Notes: generated from the sequence alone by a model not told the origin. A stretch of DNA of 52,705 nt from Gammaproteobacteria bacterium 13_2_20CM_66_19 (GCA_001914695.1 MNCZ01000044.1:1-52705), one strand, 5' to 3'. Counted from the stretch's first letter, positions 33,571-42,384 are shown. Translations and numbers: made by a program.

Positions 33571-34497
33571 TCACCGCGGCCGCTCGATGGCGAGGCCGGC
33601 ATCGAGCCAGGCATGAATACCACCTGCGAGCGGCCGAACGGGGTGAAAGCCCATGGAGATGAGTCGCTTCGCAACTCGCGCCGCGGTCGCCTCGTTCGGG
33701 CATGCGCAATACACGACCACCTCGCCGCGGTTACCGGCTCCAGTGGCGTCTTTCTCGAGCATTTCGAAGGCGACCGCTCCGGGTATCATCCCGTCCCGGG
33801 CGCGGCTCTCGCTCGGCCGCGCGTCGATCACCATGAGCGGGCGGCCCGCCTCCCGCAGGCGCGAGAGCTCCCCGACCGATATGCGGCTCATTCGAAGCTC
33901 GTGGAAGAACTGATGGCGTCGCCACCACTTCAACGTGAGGAAAGCCGCGAAGATACCCAGGATGAGGATGGCTCCCAGCCGGCCGAGAGCCGCGAGCTCC
34001 ACGAATACGCTGTCGACGGCGTCGTGAAAGATGACGCCGAGTGCGATGCCTACGCCCGCCCAGAGCGTCGCACCGATCAGGTCGTAGAGCAGGAAACCGC
34101 CCAGCGGCGCTCCCACGACTCCCGACATTGCGGTGGCCACGGCACCGAGCCCGGGAACGAACTTCGCAAACGCCAGCACCCGCGTCCCGAAGCGCGTGAA
34201 CATTCGCTCGGTGTCCGAGACGCAGGAGTCGGGCTCGAGGGTCAGCCTGCACATCGCGCGCAACACGCGACTGCCGAGACGGCGTCCCGTCACGTACCAC
34301 CCGAGATCCGCAATCAGGCACGCGGCGACCGCGACGGCCGTGATGGACGCGTAGGGCGCGCCGCCCTGCGCCGACCAGGCTCCGGCGATGATCAGCAGCG
34401 GATAGGCCGGAAGCGGGAGTCCGGCTTGTTCCAGGAGAACGAACAGGAACACGAATGTGACGCCGACATGCTCGAGCCACCCGATGACCGTTGCCAT
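33571..34497 (-). CDS. DedA-family membrane protein fused to a rhodanese domain
   Basis: This 308-residue protein has an N-terminal DedA/SNARE-associated domain (about 1-190) with LEQAGLPLPAYPLLIIAGAW, FGTRVLAFAKFVPGLGAVAT and LWAGVGIALGVIF; the two re-entrant helix motifs are intact. DedA proteins are membrane scramblase or transport factors. A C-terminal rhodanese domain (about 205-305) has LMVIDARPSESRARDGMIPG and the loop CACPNEATAA, with Cys264 as the likely sulfur carrier. This fusion occurs in several proteobacteria; the link between the two activities is unclear. The ATG at 34497 starts at the family N-terminus. Confidence 0.9.
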   Translation of the reverse strand: MATVIGWLEHVGVTFVFLFVLLEQAGLPLPAYPLLIIAGAWSAQGGAPYASITAVAVAACLIADLGWYVTGRRLGSRVLRAMCRLTLEPDSCVSDTERMFTRFGTRVLAFAKFVPGLGAVATAMSGVVGAPLGGFLLYDLIGATLWAGVGIALGVIFHDAVDSVFVELAALGRLGAILILGIFAAFLTLKWWRRHQFFHELRMSRISVGELSRLREAGRPLMVIDARPSESRARDGMIPGAVAFEMLEKDATGAGNRGEVVVYCACPNEATAARVAKRLISMGFHPVRPLAGGIHAWLDAGLAIERPR

Positions 34498-34555
34498 GCT
34501 GATCGCCCCGCCGCGAGAGCCGGAGACGGAGTATGCAGCTATCGGGCCTGCGCGA

Positions 34556-34779
34556 TCACGTGCCCGGGCACTCGCTTCCGCCCGCCAGCCACTGCCGCGC
34601 CACCTCGACGAGGGCCTCGTGCGACAGAGGTGGCGTGGAGCGGGGGGCGCCTTGCGCGTTGCTGCCGGGCGCCGAGGCCCAGCGCACCAGAGCGGTGTTG
34701 AGATGCGCGACGAGTCCGGCGGCATGCCACCCCGTTGCGGATCGAGGAGCGCGACCAGCAGGCGCCGGCAACGGAGCAT
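34556..34779 (-). pseudogene. Possible frameshifted C-terminal remnant of a TetR-like regulator
   Basis: Read on the minus strand, MLRCRRLLVALLDPQRGG (from 34779) and, in another frame, AGLVAHLNTALVRWASAPGS...LSHEALVEVARQWLAGG ending at 34556 join across one frameshift near 34727. Both halves have protein-like composition and resemble the helical C-terminus of a TetR-family regulator. No DNA-binding domain is visible upstream. The rest of the 429-nt gap (34498-34926) holds nothing else recognisable. This is a tentative reading; chance open frames are the alternative. Confidence 0.3.
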
Positions 34780-34926
34780 GAAGGGAACATGCCACTGCCG
34801 GCGTGTCGATTTCAACGCAGCACTTGGAAAGCAGCCAGGCGTCCGTCAATCGGGGGTCTTGACGACAGCTGTGGTAATGAGTAACAACGATTTCGACGGA
34901 CCGACCGCGACTCATACGGCCGCACG

Positions 34927-35346
34927 ATGAAACGCAAGGTGTCTTCGCTGGTGTTCCTGCTGACTGCGATCAGTATCGCACTGGGCGCCTTCGGTCACGG
35001 ATCTCAGTGGCCGAAGCACGTCCGAGCGGACGTAGCCGGGCTTGCCCCCGACACGATCAGGCTGCTTGCGCTCGTCTGGTACTGGGTCAGCGGCACCATG
35101 CTGGTGTTCGGACTTCTGCTCCTCTGGGCGTGGTGGCGTATGCGCCAAGGAGACAGAAGTCCGGCCTTTCTCGCCGGGCTGGTGGGCGCTTTCTATTGCG
35201 CGGAGGGCATCCTCGGCGCCGCGTCTCTGGGTCCCTTCTTCCTGATATTCGTAGTGCAAGCCGTTGCGCTGTGTGCATCGGTCTGGGTGCTGTATCGAGC
35301 CGCAGACGCCAGCTCTGGACCGCACGGTTGCCCTCCAAGTGCTTGA
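34927..35346 (+). CDS. Small integral membrane protein, function unknown
   Basis: This 139-residue protein has four predicted membrane helices: SLVFLLTAISIALGAFGHG, DTIRLLALVWYWVSGTMLVF with LLLWAWW, LAGLVGAFYCAEGILGAA and FFLIFVVQAVALCASVWVLY. There is a short charged loop (RMRQGDRSP) between helices 2 and 3. No catalytic motif is seen. It is monocistronic between the remnant region and a small gene at 35488. Confidence 0.65.
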   Translation: MKRKVSSLVFLLTAISIALGAFGHGSQWPKHVRADVAGLAPDTIRLLALVWYWVSGTMLVFGLLLLWAWWRMRQGDRSPAFLAGLVGAFYCAEGILGAASLGPFFLIFVVQAVALCASVWVLYRAADASSGPHGCPPSA

Positions 35347-35487
35347 ATTCATGAGCGAATGCGTCTCGCAAGCTCACTCAGAGGGGGAAGTGCGTCAGGC
35401 GCGAAGCGCGTCACTGAATCAGGAGCTGTCACGAGATGATGTTAAATCGCGCTTGGCAAACGCCCCGAAGTAAGAAAACTGGCCCAC

Positions 35488-35673
35488 ATGGAACACGCAC
35501 TGCCAGCCGATTTGCCGCTCCCTCTGCTCGAGCGCCTGCGCGCCGAAGGCATCGCCACACTCGAGGCCTGGGTCGCCCTCGGGCGGCGGCGCCGCCAGAT
35601 CTTCGGCGTCACGCGCGCCGCGGTCACGCAGCTCGACGCGCTCGCGAAGGCGGCGTTGAGAGCCAAGCCGTAA
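35488..35673 (+). CDS. Small helical conserved-looking protein
   Basis: This 61-residue product has two short helices with LPLPLLERLRAEGIATLEAWV and RRRRQIFGVTRAAVTQLDAL. The pattern of a Leu-rich helix, a basic turn and a second helix suggests a small nucleic-acid- or protein-binding unit, without a family name. The ribosome site is weak. It could be a chance frame. Confidence 0.4.
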   Translation: MEHALPADLPLPLLERLRAEGIATLEAWVALGRRRRQIFGVTRAAVTQLDALAKAALRAKP

Positions 35674-35767
35674 CCCGCGCCCCGCGCCTGGGCTCCAGCG
35701 CCAGCCCTGGCGTTCTCGGCGGACGGCCCCGGATCCGCCGGTCGGGTATCGAGCGCGAGGACCGAGC

Positions 35768-36313
35768 TCACCGGTGCGTAACCATCCACTGCCGGAACGC
35801 TTGCGCAACCTTCCTCAAACCCGATGAAACTTCCGCGTCGTGCAATCGGCCGCTCGGATCGAAGCGCTCGTTCGCCCGTGCGACGAACAGCATCGGTTGT
35901 GGCATGACGAAAGCTCCGGTCGCTGTCAACGCCTGACGCACCGCCGCTTGCGCTAGGCGAGTGCCCCAATTCCCGACCGTCGCGCCGATGACCGCTACGG
36001 GTTTAGCCTCGAGCACCGGCTCAGTGCGGGAGAGCCAGTCGATCGCATTCTTCAAGACGCCGGGCATTGATTGATTGTATTCCGGCGTCGCGATCAACAG
36101 CCCATCGGCCCCGCGAACGGCCTCACGCAGCTGTCGAACCCCGGGGGGCGTCGGTTCCTCCGCGTCCTCGTTGAATAGCGGTATCTGCTCGAGCCCGTCG
36201 TAAACCGTCAATCGGAGATCATCGCCCGCCAACTCCGCCAGTGCGCCCAGCAAGCGCCGGTTCCACGAGTCATGACGGAGGCTTCCGGCCACACCGAGGA
36301 CATTCGGGGACAT
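35768..36313 (-). CDS. NAD(P)H-dependent FMN reductase (ChrR/ArsH-like flavodoxin fold)
   Basis: This 181-residue cytoplasmic flavoprotein has the FMN phosphate loop GSLRHDSWNRRL and the PEYNQSMPGVLKNAIDWLSR motif of NADPH-dependent FMN reductases; VIGATVGNWGTRLAQAAVRQ follows as in the family. It reduces FMN, quinones or metal oxyanions; which of these is not predictable. It begins 9 nt after the LysE-type exporter on the same strand, and the two are likely co-transcribed from the promoter facing the LysR gene. Confidence 0.93.
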   Translation of the reverse strand: MSPNVLGVAGSLRHDSWNRRLLGALAELAGDDLRLTVYDGLEQIPLFNEDAEEPTPPGVRQLREAVRGADGLLIATPEYNQSMPGVLKNAIDWLSRTEPVLEAKPVAVIGATVGNWGTRLAQAAVRQALTATGAFVMPQPMLFVARANERFDPSGRLHDAEVSSGLRKVAQAFRQWMVTHR

Positions 36314-36322
36314 ACGCTTGAG

Positions 36323-36928
36323 TCACGAACCGATGAGCGAGGCGGCCGACGCAATCAGCAGCATTCCCATTGCTCGCGCAAGCCATGCCTGTCTTCGTGC
36401 GTCCTGCACGCAGCGCATCAGCGCTCGCCCCAGGAGCGCCCAGCCCATGAGACAAGTGATCGGAATGACTGTCAACAGAGCGACCAGTGTGATCAGTACA
36501 TCAGAGGGAGATCTGCCGCTGCGGCGCGCGGCGGCAGCGGCGGTCAGGATGAGCACCCAGGCTTTCGGGTTGGCAAACTGAAACGCAAAGAGTGACCACG
36601 CGCCGCTCAGAGGTTTCCGAGCCGGGGCCAGTGTGCCCTCCGTGGTCCCGACGCTTCGATAGATCGTGCTCGCTCCAATGTAGAGCAGGTAACCGACACC
36701 GCCGACAGTGATCGCACCCCGCAGCCACTCGTGGCGAGCCGCCACGAAGTCCAAGCCCGCCTGAGTCACGATGAGGAGAGCGAGGCTCCCCAAGACAACA
36801 GCAAGGATCGCGGCAGCCGTCGCCTTGAGTCCCTGCTCGCCCGCGATCCGGAGCACCGCAATATTATTGGGCCCCGGCGTCACCGCCGAGACGAAAATCA
36901 GGCCGCTGACGCCGAGGAGCACATTCAT
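36323..36928 (-). CDS. LysE-family amino acid exporter
   Basis: This 201-residue inner-membrane protein has about six helices and the family signature VSAVTPGPNNIAVLRIAGEQ near the N-terminus, then WLRGAITVGGVGYLLYIGA and FQFANPKAWVLILTAAAAA. Members export amino acids or related compounds. It is divergent from a LysR gene, with only 91 nt between start codons, the classical arrangement in which the LysR protein controls the exporter. The substrate is unknown. Confidence 0.92.
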   Translation of the reverse strand: MNVLLGVSGLIFVSAVTPGPNNIAVLRIAGEQGLKATAAAILAVVLGSLALLIVTQAGLDFVAARHEWLRGAITVGGVGYLLYIGASTIYRSVGTTEGTLAPARKPLSGAWSLFAFQFANPKAWVLILTAAAAARRSGRSPSDVLITLVALLTVIPITCLMGWALLGRALMRCVQDARRQAWLARAMGMLLIASAASLIGS

Positions 36929-37019
36929 CGGGTGACGCCTCTGATGGCTCGAACACCGGACCGAGTGTGGGGCATTAGCCCGGTCACCGAGCCGCGACCA
37001 GCGGTCTATAATTGAGACC

Positions 37020-37922
37020 ATGAATGAGCTGCCGCTCAATGCCATGCGCGCCTTCGCTCTCACCATCGAGCGAGACGGGGTGCGAGCCGCCGCGCGCGAG
37101 CTTCATGTATCGCATTCGGCGGTGAGCCGGCATTTGAGGGAGCTGGAGCGGTGGCTCGGGGTCGCACTCTTCGAGCGAGGCGCCGGGCGCGAAGCCTTTC
37201 GCGTAACCCCTCAAGGGCGGCAACTGGCGACTACGGTTCTGGGTGCGCTAAGAGACATCGGGAGCGCCGCCGAAGCTGTGCGCGAGCGCCGGTCGCGGCA
37301 TGCCGTCACGATCTCCTGTGCGCCGTCGTTTGCCAGTCGTTGGCTTCTGCCTCGCTTGCCAGCCTTGGAGCGCCGCTATCCTCACCTCGAGTTATCGATT
37401 CACGTCGATCAGCGCGTCGAAGATCCACGTCAGTCTGGATGCGATCTCGCCATACGGATGGGCCGCGGTCCCTGGGCGCGTGTCAAGTCGCAAGCGCTGA
37501 TGGACGATGCCCTGTTTCCGGTGATGAGCCCCGAGGCCTGGATCAAGGCCGGTCGTCCAGGAGTTCCCGCGGATCTCTGTAAGCTCCGGCTTCTTCATGA
37601 TCGGGACCCGAGCGCGAGTTGGCTCCTCTGGCGCCAGGCGCACGGACCGGTCAACCTGGACGTCCGGAAGGGCCCGCGCTTCAGCTCGTCGGATCTCGTT
37701 CTGCGGGCTGCCGCTCAGGGACTGGGAGTTGCGCTCGCTCGCCAACGGCTTGCGGCGGGGGATCTCGAAGCGGGCACACTCGTGCGGCCGATGGGTACGC
37801 TGGCCGTCTCGCTCAAAGATGCCTATTGGGTGGTCAGCCCACTCGCCCAACCCAAACATGACGCAGCTGCCCTTGTCACCGCCTGGTTGCAACGAGAAGC
37901 CGGCACACAACAGAAATCCTAG
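37020..37922 (+). CDS. LysR-family regulator divergent from LysE exporter
   Basis: This 300-residue protein has a winged HTH (MNELPLNAMRAFALTIERDG, ARELHVSHSAVSRHLRELER, GVALFERG) and the GcvA-type effector domain (VTISCAPSFASRWLLPRLPA, CDLAIRMGRGPW, LVLRAAAQGLGVALARQRLA). It probably regulates itself and the divergent lysE-reductase pair from the 91-nt intergenic region. The tail reads AQPKHDAAALVTAWLQREAG, normal for the group. Confidence 0.93.
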   Translation: MNELPLNAMRAFALTIERDGVRAAARELHVSHSAVSRHLRELERWLGVALFERGAGREAFRVTPQGRQLATTVLGALRDIGSAAEAVRERRSRHAVTISCAPSFASRWLLPRLPALERRYPHLELSIHVDQRVEDPRQSGCDLAIRMGRGPWARVKSQALMDDALFPVMSPEAWIKAGRPGVPADLCKLRLLHDRDPSASWLLWRQAHGPVNLDVRKGPRFSSSDLVLRAAAQGLGVALARQRLAAGDLEAGTLVRPMGTLAVSLKDAYWVVSPLAQPKHDAAALVTAWLQREAGTQQKS

Positions 37923-37940
37923 TATGCCGCCGGCCGCGGA

Positions 37941-38810
37941 TCAGATATTCCCCGCGAGCCACGCCGCGATGTTGCCGACGTAACTATGCACGTCGTCCAG
38001 AGCGTTGGGAGTCGAAAGTACCTCGTCTCCAGGGGGCTCGTCGACGAAGCTCGGACAACCCTTGCGCGGGTCCCAGTTGTAATCGCAGAAATGGTGGAAG
38101 CTCGAATCCGAAACGGCGCGCCCCATGCCCGGCTCGTCGACCGCAACGCAGATGTTGAATATCGCGCCAGTCGTGGCGCTTCGTCCCCGGGCCACGAGCC
38201 GCGCACTCTCCTGCAGCGCGTCCGGAACGCCGACCGCGCCCTCGTGCGGATGCGCCGGCAGGCGGCGAATCGCCTGTCCCGAAATCGCTCTCATCAGCGG
38301 ATGAATGGGTTCGACCGCGTCGATCGTCTGAAGATCACCGTTTGAGCCGGAGTGAAAGTTGGGCCAATTGATCGACGGTGTCTCGGTGTCGTCCCGGCAG
38401 CGGCGGGACGCATCCGGATCCGGGTTGACGGTCTGGAAGAATTGCGTTGCCCCGACTGCTCCCAGCTTTGTGAGGCAGGCGCCAAGATCCTGGTGATCGC
38501 GGGTGAGGAGAATTCCGCCTCCACTCTGGCGAAACCTGCTGATATTCCCGACATCGACCTGCGTCAACGCGCCCGTGGCGTCGACCGCAATCAGCCACAA
38601 CTGGTCATAGGCACCCCGAGCGGCCTGCTCGAGGTCGGTATCGTGGCCCTGGTTGTGCTCGATGCGATCGCGCGCGACCACCTCATAAAGGCTCGCGCCT
38701 GCCGGATCGGTCAGCCCCCGCAGATGCTCCGCGAGCAGCGAGAAACGCGTGATGTTCCAGTCGTCAGTGACCGGGCCGATTGTCGTTTTCAAGAGAATGC
38801 GCGTGCGCAT
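37941..38810 (-). CDS. Conserved-looking hypothetical protein (possible ThuA-like fold)
   Basis: This 289-residue protein has no signal peptide. Notable stretches are LLAEHLRGLTDPAGASLYEV, GAYDQLWLIAVDATGALTQV, FRQSGGGILLTRDHQDLGA, HPHEGAVGVP and SSFHHFCDYNWDPRKGCPSF. The succession of strands and a Gly-rich turn before a polar segment recalls the ThuA/glutamine-amidotransferase-like alpha/beta fold, and the histidines could bind a metal; this is a weak inference. It is convergent with the LysR gene and isolated on the other side by 447 nt. Confidence 0.6.
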   Translation of the reverse strand: MRTRILLKTTIGPVTDDWNITRFSLLAEHLRGLTDPAGASLYEVVARDRIEHNQGHDTDLEQAARGAYDQLWLIAVDATGALTQVDVGNISRFRQSGGGILLTRDHQDLGACLTKLGAVGATQFFQTVNPDPDASRRCRDDTETPSINWPNFHSGSNGDLQTIDAVEPIHPLMRAISGQAIRRLPAHPHEGAVGVPDALQESARLVARGRSATTGAIFNICVAVDEPGMGRAVSDSSFHHFCDYNWDPRKGCPSFVDEPPGDEVLSTPNALDDVHSYVGNIAAWLAGNI

Positions 38811-39257
38811 GGAGTTCTATCCCATCGGCCACGACTCGAGATCCCCGGACATCCGTTCCCCTGGCCCCGGGATTTCCCAGGGGTCGGCGACAGATACCTC
38901 AATGATAGGGTGTCCGTGGCGCGATCGGGCAGAACCCCGTGTCGGCGATGCGGACTTCGCGGCGACCGCAGGCCGCAACGAATGTCGTGCGTCGGGTTGA
39001 CATGCTGCGATGCAGTAAGGGGGCTGCGCTCGCCGCTCCTTGGCTACGTGCACATGAGCACAGGCACTCATCTCACCCGCAAAGCGAAGACCCTCGAGAA
39101 CCCCGCCGTAGCGCTCGTCGGGCCGGATTTAGTGGCGCGGCACTCTGTTCGTGACACGCCTGGCGCAGCTGATTACGATCACGTGCAGGGGTCCCTTGGG
39201 AGCGTACCAATACATCCTCTAGCTCGGCCTAAACGGGATCGTTCTGTGCCTCTCGAC
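38811..39257. other. Intergenic stretch with nothing recognised
   Basis: These 447 nt between divergent genes contain only short chance frames with no protein-like composition. They must hold the promoters of both the hypothetical gene (minus) and the beta-helix gene (plus). I found no strong inverted repeat or RNA family. Confidence 0.4.
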
Positions 39258-40523
39258 ATGAAACCATCAAAAACAGTTGTCGCGATTCCGATCAGTCTGC
39301 TGCTGCTTGCCGCCGTGGTGACGCTGCGCAATCCGGACGCCAACGGCGCCCCGGCACGAGCCGCGGCCGCGGAGCTGGTCGTCTCGAGCGCCCGGGATGC
39401 CGGCCCGCAGACGCTGCGCGACGCCATCCTTGCCGCCGACCGCCTCTCGGGCCGCGCCCACATTCTCGTCACGGCCAAGCTGATCGCGCTCGCCAGCCCG
39501 CTCCCGGCGCTCATCAACCCGCGCGGTGTCGATATCGAGGCTGCAGCGGACTCGGGAACCCTCGACGCCGACCATCTGGCCAGCGGCGTGGTGCTCCAGA
39601 TCAACAGCCCCGGCTCGACGCTCAAGGGACTGCACATCGTGCACGCGCACGGCACAGCCATCCTGGTCAACGCGGCCGATGTGCAGCTCGACTCGGTGAT
39701 CATCGGCGACTCCAAGGCCGGGATCCTGGTCAATGCCGCGGCGCGGGGCTGTGCGATTCGCGCCTCGACCTTCGAGCGGGACGAGACCGGTGTCATAGCC
39801 GAGGCGGGGGTGCGCGACCTCACCGTTGCGGGCGGCGTGTTTCGTGACAACACGCGCGCCGGAATCTGGTCCGTCGCCGCCACGGGCAAGGGCGCCACTG
39901 CCCCCGATCCCGGCACGGAGGGCAATCGCCCGCAGGAGCCCGTGCGGATCATCGACGGCGTCTTCGAGCGGAATGCGTCCGGCGTAGTGATCGCCAATCA
40001 ACCCGCCTTCCTGCACAGGGACCGCTTCCTGGGAAGCCATGACTCCGCCGTCCTGATTCTGAGCGGCGCCGCGCGGATCGAGGATAGCGAGATCCGCGAT
40101 TCGGGCGGCACCGCGCTCTCGGTGACGGCGGGCAAAAGCGTGCACCTCACGCACAACACGTTCGCCAACAACCCGAAGGTCGCCATCATGATGAGCGACA
40201 GCGACGTGACGATCGAAAACAACACCCTGTCGCACAACGGCTTCGGCATCGTCTCGATCCTGACCCAGGGCTCGCTCACGCCCCAGATCCGGGGCAACCT
40301 CATCACGGGCACGACCGGGGATGGGATCACGGTCATCGGCGGCAGCCCGCGCCTCGAGCGCAATCAGGTTCTGGACGGCCATAGCGCGGGCTTGCGGCTG
40401 CTCGACGTGGTTCAGCCGAACGGCGGGCTCAAGGCCACGCCCACTCTCGAAGCCAACGTGTTCAAGGGCAACGCGCTCGACCAGCCGGTGCATGGCGTCT
40501 ACAAGATGCCGGGTGCGCCCTGA
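39258..40523 (+). CDS. Exported right-handed parallel beta-helix protein
   Basis: This 421-residue protein has a signal or anchor segment (MKPSKTVVAIPISLLLLAAVV). The N-terminal block SARDAGPQTLRDAILAADRL is typical of the start of secreted beta-helix proteins. More than ten coils of about 22 residues follow, with N-rich turns (LTHNTFANNPKVAIMMSDSD, IENNTLSHNGFGIVS, IRGNLITGTTGDGITVIGG, LERNQVLDGHSAGLRLLD). This is the Beta_helix/NosD-like repeat pattern. No catalytic Asp cluster of pectate lyases is evident, so binding or structural roles are more likely. The ATG at 39258 places the signal; it is monocistronic. Confidence 0.85.
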   Translation: MKPSKTVVAIPISLLLLAAVVTLRNPDANGAPARAAAAELVVSSARDAGPQTLRDAILAADRLSGRAHILVTAKLIALASPLPALINPRGVDIEAAADSGTLDADHLASGVVLQINSPGSTLKGLHIVHAHGTAILVNAADVQLDSVIIGDSKAGILVNAAARGCAIRASTFERDETGVIAEAGVRDLTVAGGVFRDNTRAGIWSVAATGKGATAPDPGTEGNRPQEPVRIIDGVFERNASGVVIANQPAFLHRDRFLGSHDSAVLILSGAARIEDSEIRDSGGTALSVTAGKSVHLTHNTFANNPKVAIMMSDSDVTIENNTLSHNGFGIVSILTQGSLTPQIRGNLITGTTGDGITVIGGSPRLERNQVLDGHSAGLRLLDVVQPNGGLKATPTLEANVFKGNALDQPVHGVYKMPGAP

Positions 40524-40535
40524 CCGAATTGCGAA

Positions 40536-40958
40536 TCACGCCGCTGCCACCTCGCCGCTCCCGCCCATCTCTTTCGGCAGGTCCTTGAACTTCGGCTTGC
40601 TGTCCTGCAGGCGCAGGGCCGTCTCCTGATAGTGCACATGCAGGGTCGGCTCGAAACGCAGCGTTGGGAGCAGCGCGGCATAAACATCCACCAGGCCGAT
40701 CGCGGGATGATCGGTAAACAGATGTCCTCCGCACCTCGTGCACCACTTACGGGAGCTGCCAGGCGTCTTATTGAAGGTTGCGATGTGACTCGCGCCGCGC
40801 TGCACCGTGAGGGCAGAGGGCTGCCACAGCGTGAATGCGTTGACCGGCCCCGCCGACCAATGTCGACACGAGCTGCAGTGGCAGTAGCCCATCGCCACCG
40901 GCTCACCCGATAGCTGAAATTGAACCTCGCCGCAAAAGCAGCGTCCGACGTGTACCAT
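40536..40958 (-). CDS. GFA-family zinc-binding protein
   Basis: This 140-residue protein has the GFA (glutathione-dependent formaldehyde-activating) fold with cysteine pairs RCFCGEVQF (CxC), YCHCSSCR (CxCxxC) and WCTRCGGHLF (CxxC), which bind structural and catalytic zinc. Most short GFA proteins have no proven formaldehyde activity. GGAGT lies about 9 nt before the ATG. It is divergent from an AraC-type regulator 122 nt away, which may control it. Confidence 0.92.
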   Translation of the reverse strand: MVHVGRCFCGEVQFQLSGEPVAMGYCHCSSCRHWSAGPVNAFTLWQPSALTVQRGASHIATFNKTPGSSRKWCTRCGGHLFTDHPAIGLVDVYAALLPTLRFEPTLHVHYQETALRLQDSKPKFKDLPKEMGGSGEVAAA

Positions 40959-41080
40959 GGCGTTGACTCCTGACTGAAGCTGGCACGGAACTCTTCGCGA
41001 CTGCACGGTATCGAAGCGGCTCCCCGATGCGAATGCTCGGCCTGCCGGCTCTCATGCTCGATCGTCCACGAGGTTAGGCA

Positions 41081-42049
41081 GTGGATCCCTTATCAGATGT
41101 CCTGCGATCGGTGCGCCTGACCGGCGCTTTTTTCTTCGACGTTCAGGCGGGGGAGCCCTGGGTCGCGGAGACACCTCGCGGCGAGTCCATAGTCGGGGCG
41201 ATGTTCCCGGGCTCGGAGCACCTGATCTCATACCACCTGATTCTCGAGGGAGGGTGCTGGATTTGCCTGGAGGGTGAGCCGGCTCTGCGGCTCGTTACGG
41301 GAGACATCGTCGTGCTGCCGCATGGCGACACGCATACGCTCTCGAGTGCACCCGGCCTTCGTCGCACGCCCGAGATGCAAATGTACCGGCGGCCCGATGA
41401 CCGTCACCTGCCGGTATCCATTGCGGTCGGAGATGACGTCGGGAACGGAGCGCGCTTCGTTTGCGGCTTCGTCGCCTGTGACGCGCGCCCGTACAATCCG
41501 CTGCTCTCCGCGCTACCGCGGATGTTCCGGCTGGGCGATCACGTCAGCGGTTCGTTGGGCGCCTACTTCCAGGCCGCGCTCGCGGAAACCAAGGACTCGC
41601 GCCTCGGGGGCGCCGGGATCCTGCACCGGCTCAGCGAACTCATGTTCGTGGACGCCGTGCGGCGCTACCTCGAAGGATTGCCCGCCGGTCACAGCACGTG
41701 GCTCTCCGGCCTGCGCGATCCATACGTCGGGCGGGCGCTCGCCTCGCTTCATCGCGAGCCCGGCCGCTCATGGACGATCGAATCGCTCGCCCGCCAAGTT
41801 GCGCTCTCCCGGTCGGCGCTCGCGGAGCGCTTCGGCCATTTTGTCGGCCAACCGCCCATGCAGTACCTGACGAACTGGCGGATGCAACTTGCAGCAAACG
41901 AACTGCGCGCTGGCACTGACAGCATTGCCGTGATAGGGCATCGCGTCGGCTACGAGTCCGAGGCCGCCTTCAGCCGTGCCTTCAAGAAAGCGGTCGGGGT
42001 TCCCCCGAGCGCCTGGCGCGCCTCGTTGACGAGCGGTGAAAACTGGTAG
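41081..42049 (+). CDS. AraC-family transcriptional regulator with cupin sensor
   Basis: This 322-residue protein has an N-terminal cupin (ISYHLILEGGCWICLEGEPA, VTGDIVVLPHGDTHTL) and a C-terminal AraC double HTH (WTIESLARQVALSRSALAER, GQPPMQYLTNWRMQLAANEL, AVIGHRVGYESEAAFSRAFK). The group (cupin_6 AraC) often regulates neighbouring oxidoreductases or efflux genes. The start is GTG at 41081. The divergent GFA gene is the closest candidate target; the B12 operon downstream has its own riboswitch and is not likely to depend on this regulator. Confidence 0.93.
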   Translation: MDPLSDVLRSVRLTGAFFFDVQAGEPWVAETPRGESIVGAMFPGSEHLISYHLILEGGCWICLEGEPALRLVTGDIVVLPHGDTHTLSSAPGLRRTPEMQMYRRPDDRHLPVSIAVGDDVGNGARFVCGFVACDARPYNPLLSALPRMFRLGDHVSGSLGAYFQAALAETKDSRLGGAGILHRLSELMFVDAVRRYLEGLPAGHSTWLSGLRDPYVGRALASLHREPGRSWTIESLARQVALSRSALAERFGHFVGQPPMQYLTNWRMQLAANELRAGTDSIAVIGHRVGYESEAAFSRAFKKAVGVPPSAWRASLTSGENW

Positions 42050-42063
42050 ATGCTAAAGGCGCG

Positions 42064-42252
42064 TTCAGGTGCTCGTCCGGCATGGCATGCCGGCGAGTGA
42101 AACGGGAAGCCGGTGAGCCCCTCGGGGCAATTCCGGCACTGCCCCCGCAACGGTAGGTGAGCAAAGTCGAGTCAGTTTGCCACTGTGCACGAGCACGGGA
42201 AGGCGACTCGACGGGAAACCCCTCTCACGAGTCCGTAGACCGGCCTGCGACG
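42064..42252 (+). promoter_or_regulatory. Cobalamin riboswitch upstream of the B12 operon
   Basis: Conserved cobalamin-aptamer elements appear in order: GGGAAGCCGGTGAG (42104-42117), ATTCCGGCACTGCCCCCGCA and CAACGGTA (the B12 box core), GCCACTG followed by GGGAAGGCG, and GAGTCCGTAGACCGGCCTGC at the 3' end. It begins just after the AraC stop and ends about 130 nt before btuB. In Gram-negative btuB leaders this aptamer commonly represses translation when adenosylcobalamin binds. Confidence 0.95.
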
Positions 42253-42354
42253 TGGCGGCACGTGTTGCGGCGGGCAACGGCGATGCGGATCGGTCTCTCT
42301 TCCCTCTGACCCTTCCGTACCGGCTCCTACCCAACCGGGTCATTTCAGACTGCG

Positions 42355-42373
42355 CATGCACGGTGGGTGCATG
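42355..42373 (+). promoter_or_regulatory. Hairpin next to btuB ribosome site, candidate expression platform
   Basis: CATGCAC (42355-42361) and GTGCATG (42367-42373) form a perfect 7-bp stem with a GGTGG loop. It directly abuts the likely Shine-Dalgarno GGGGGTAGG (42373-42381) of btuB. It may help hide or expose the ribosome site in response to the upstream riboswitch. This is inferred from position; no U-tract is present, so transcription termination is less likely. Confidence 0.5.
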
Positions 42374-42384
42374 GGGGTAGGCCT

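Noticed and set aside
39267-40493. 408-codon minus-strand frame
   Set aside because: Antisense to the beta-helix gene; repeats are only the reverse complement of the coils.
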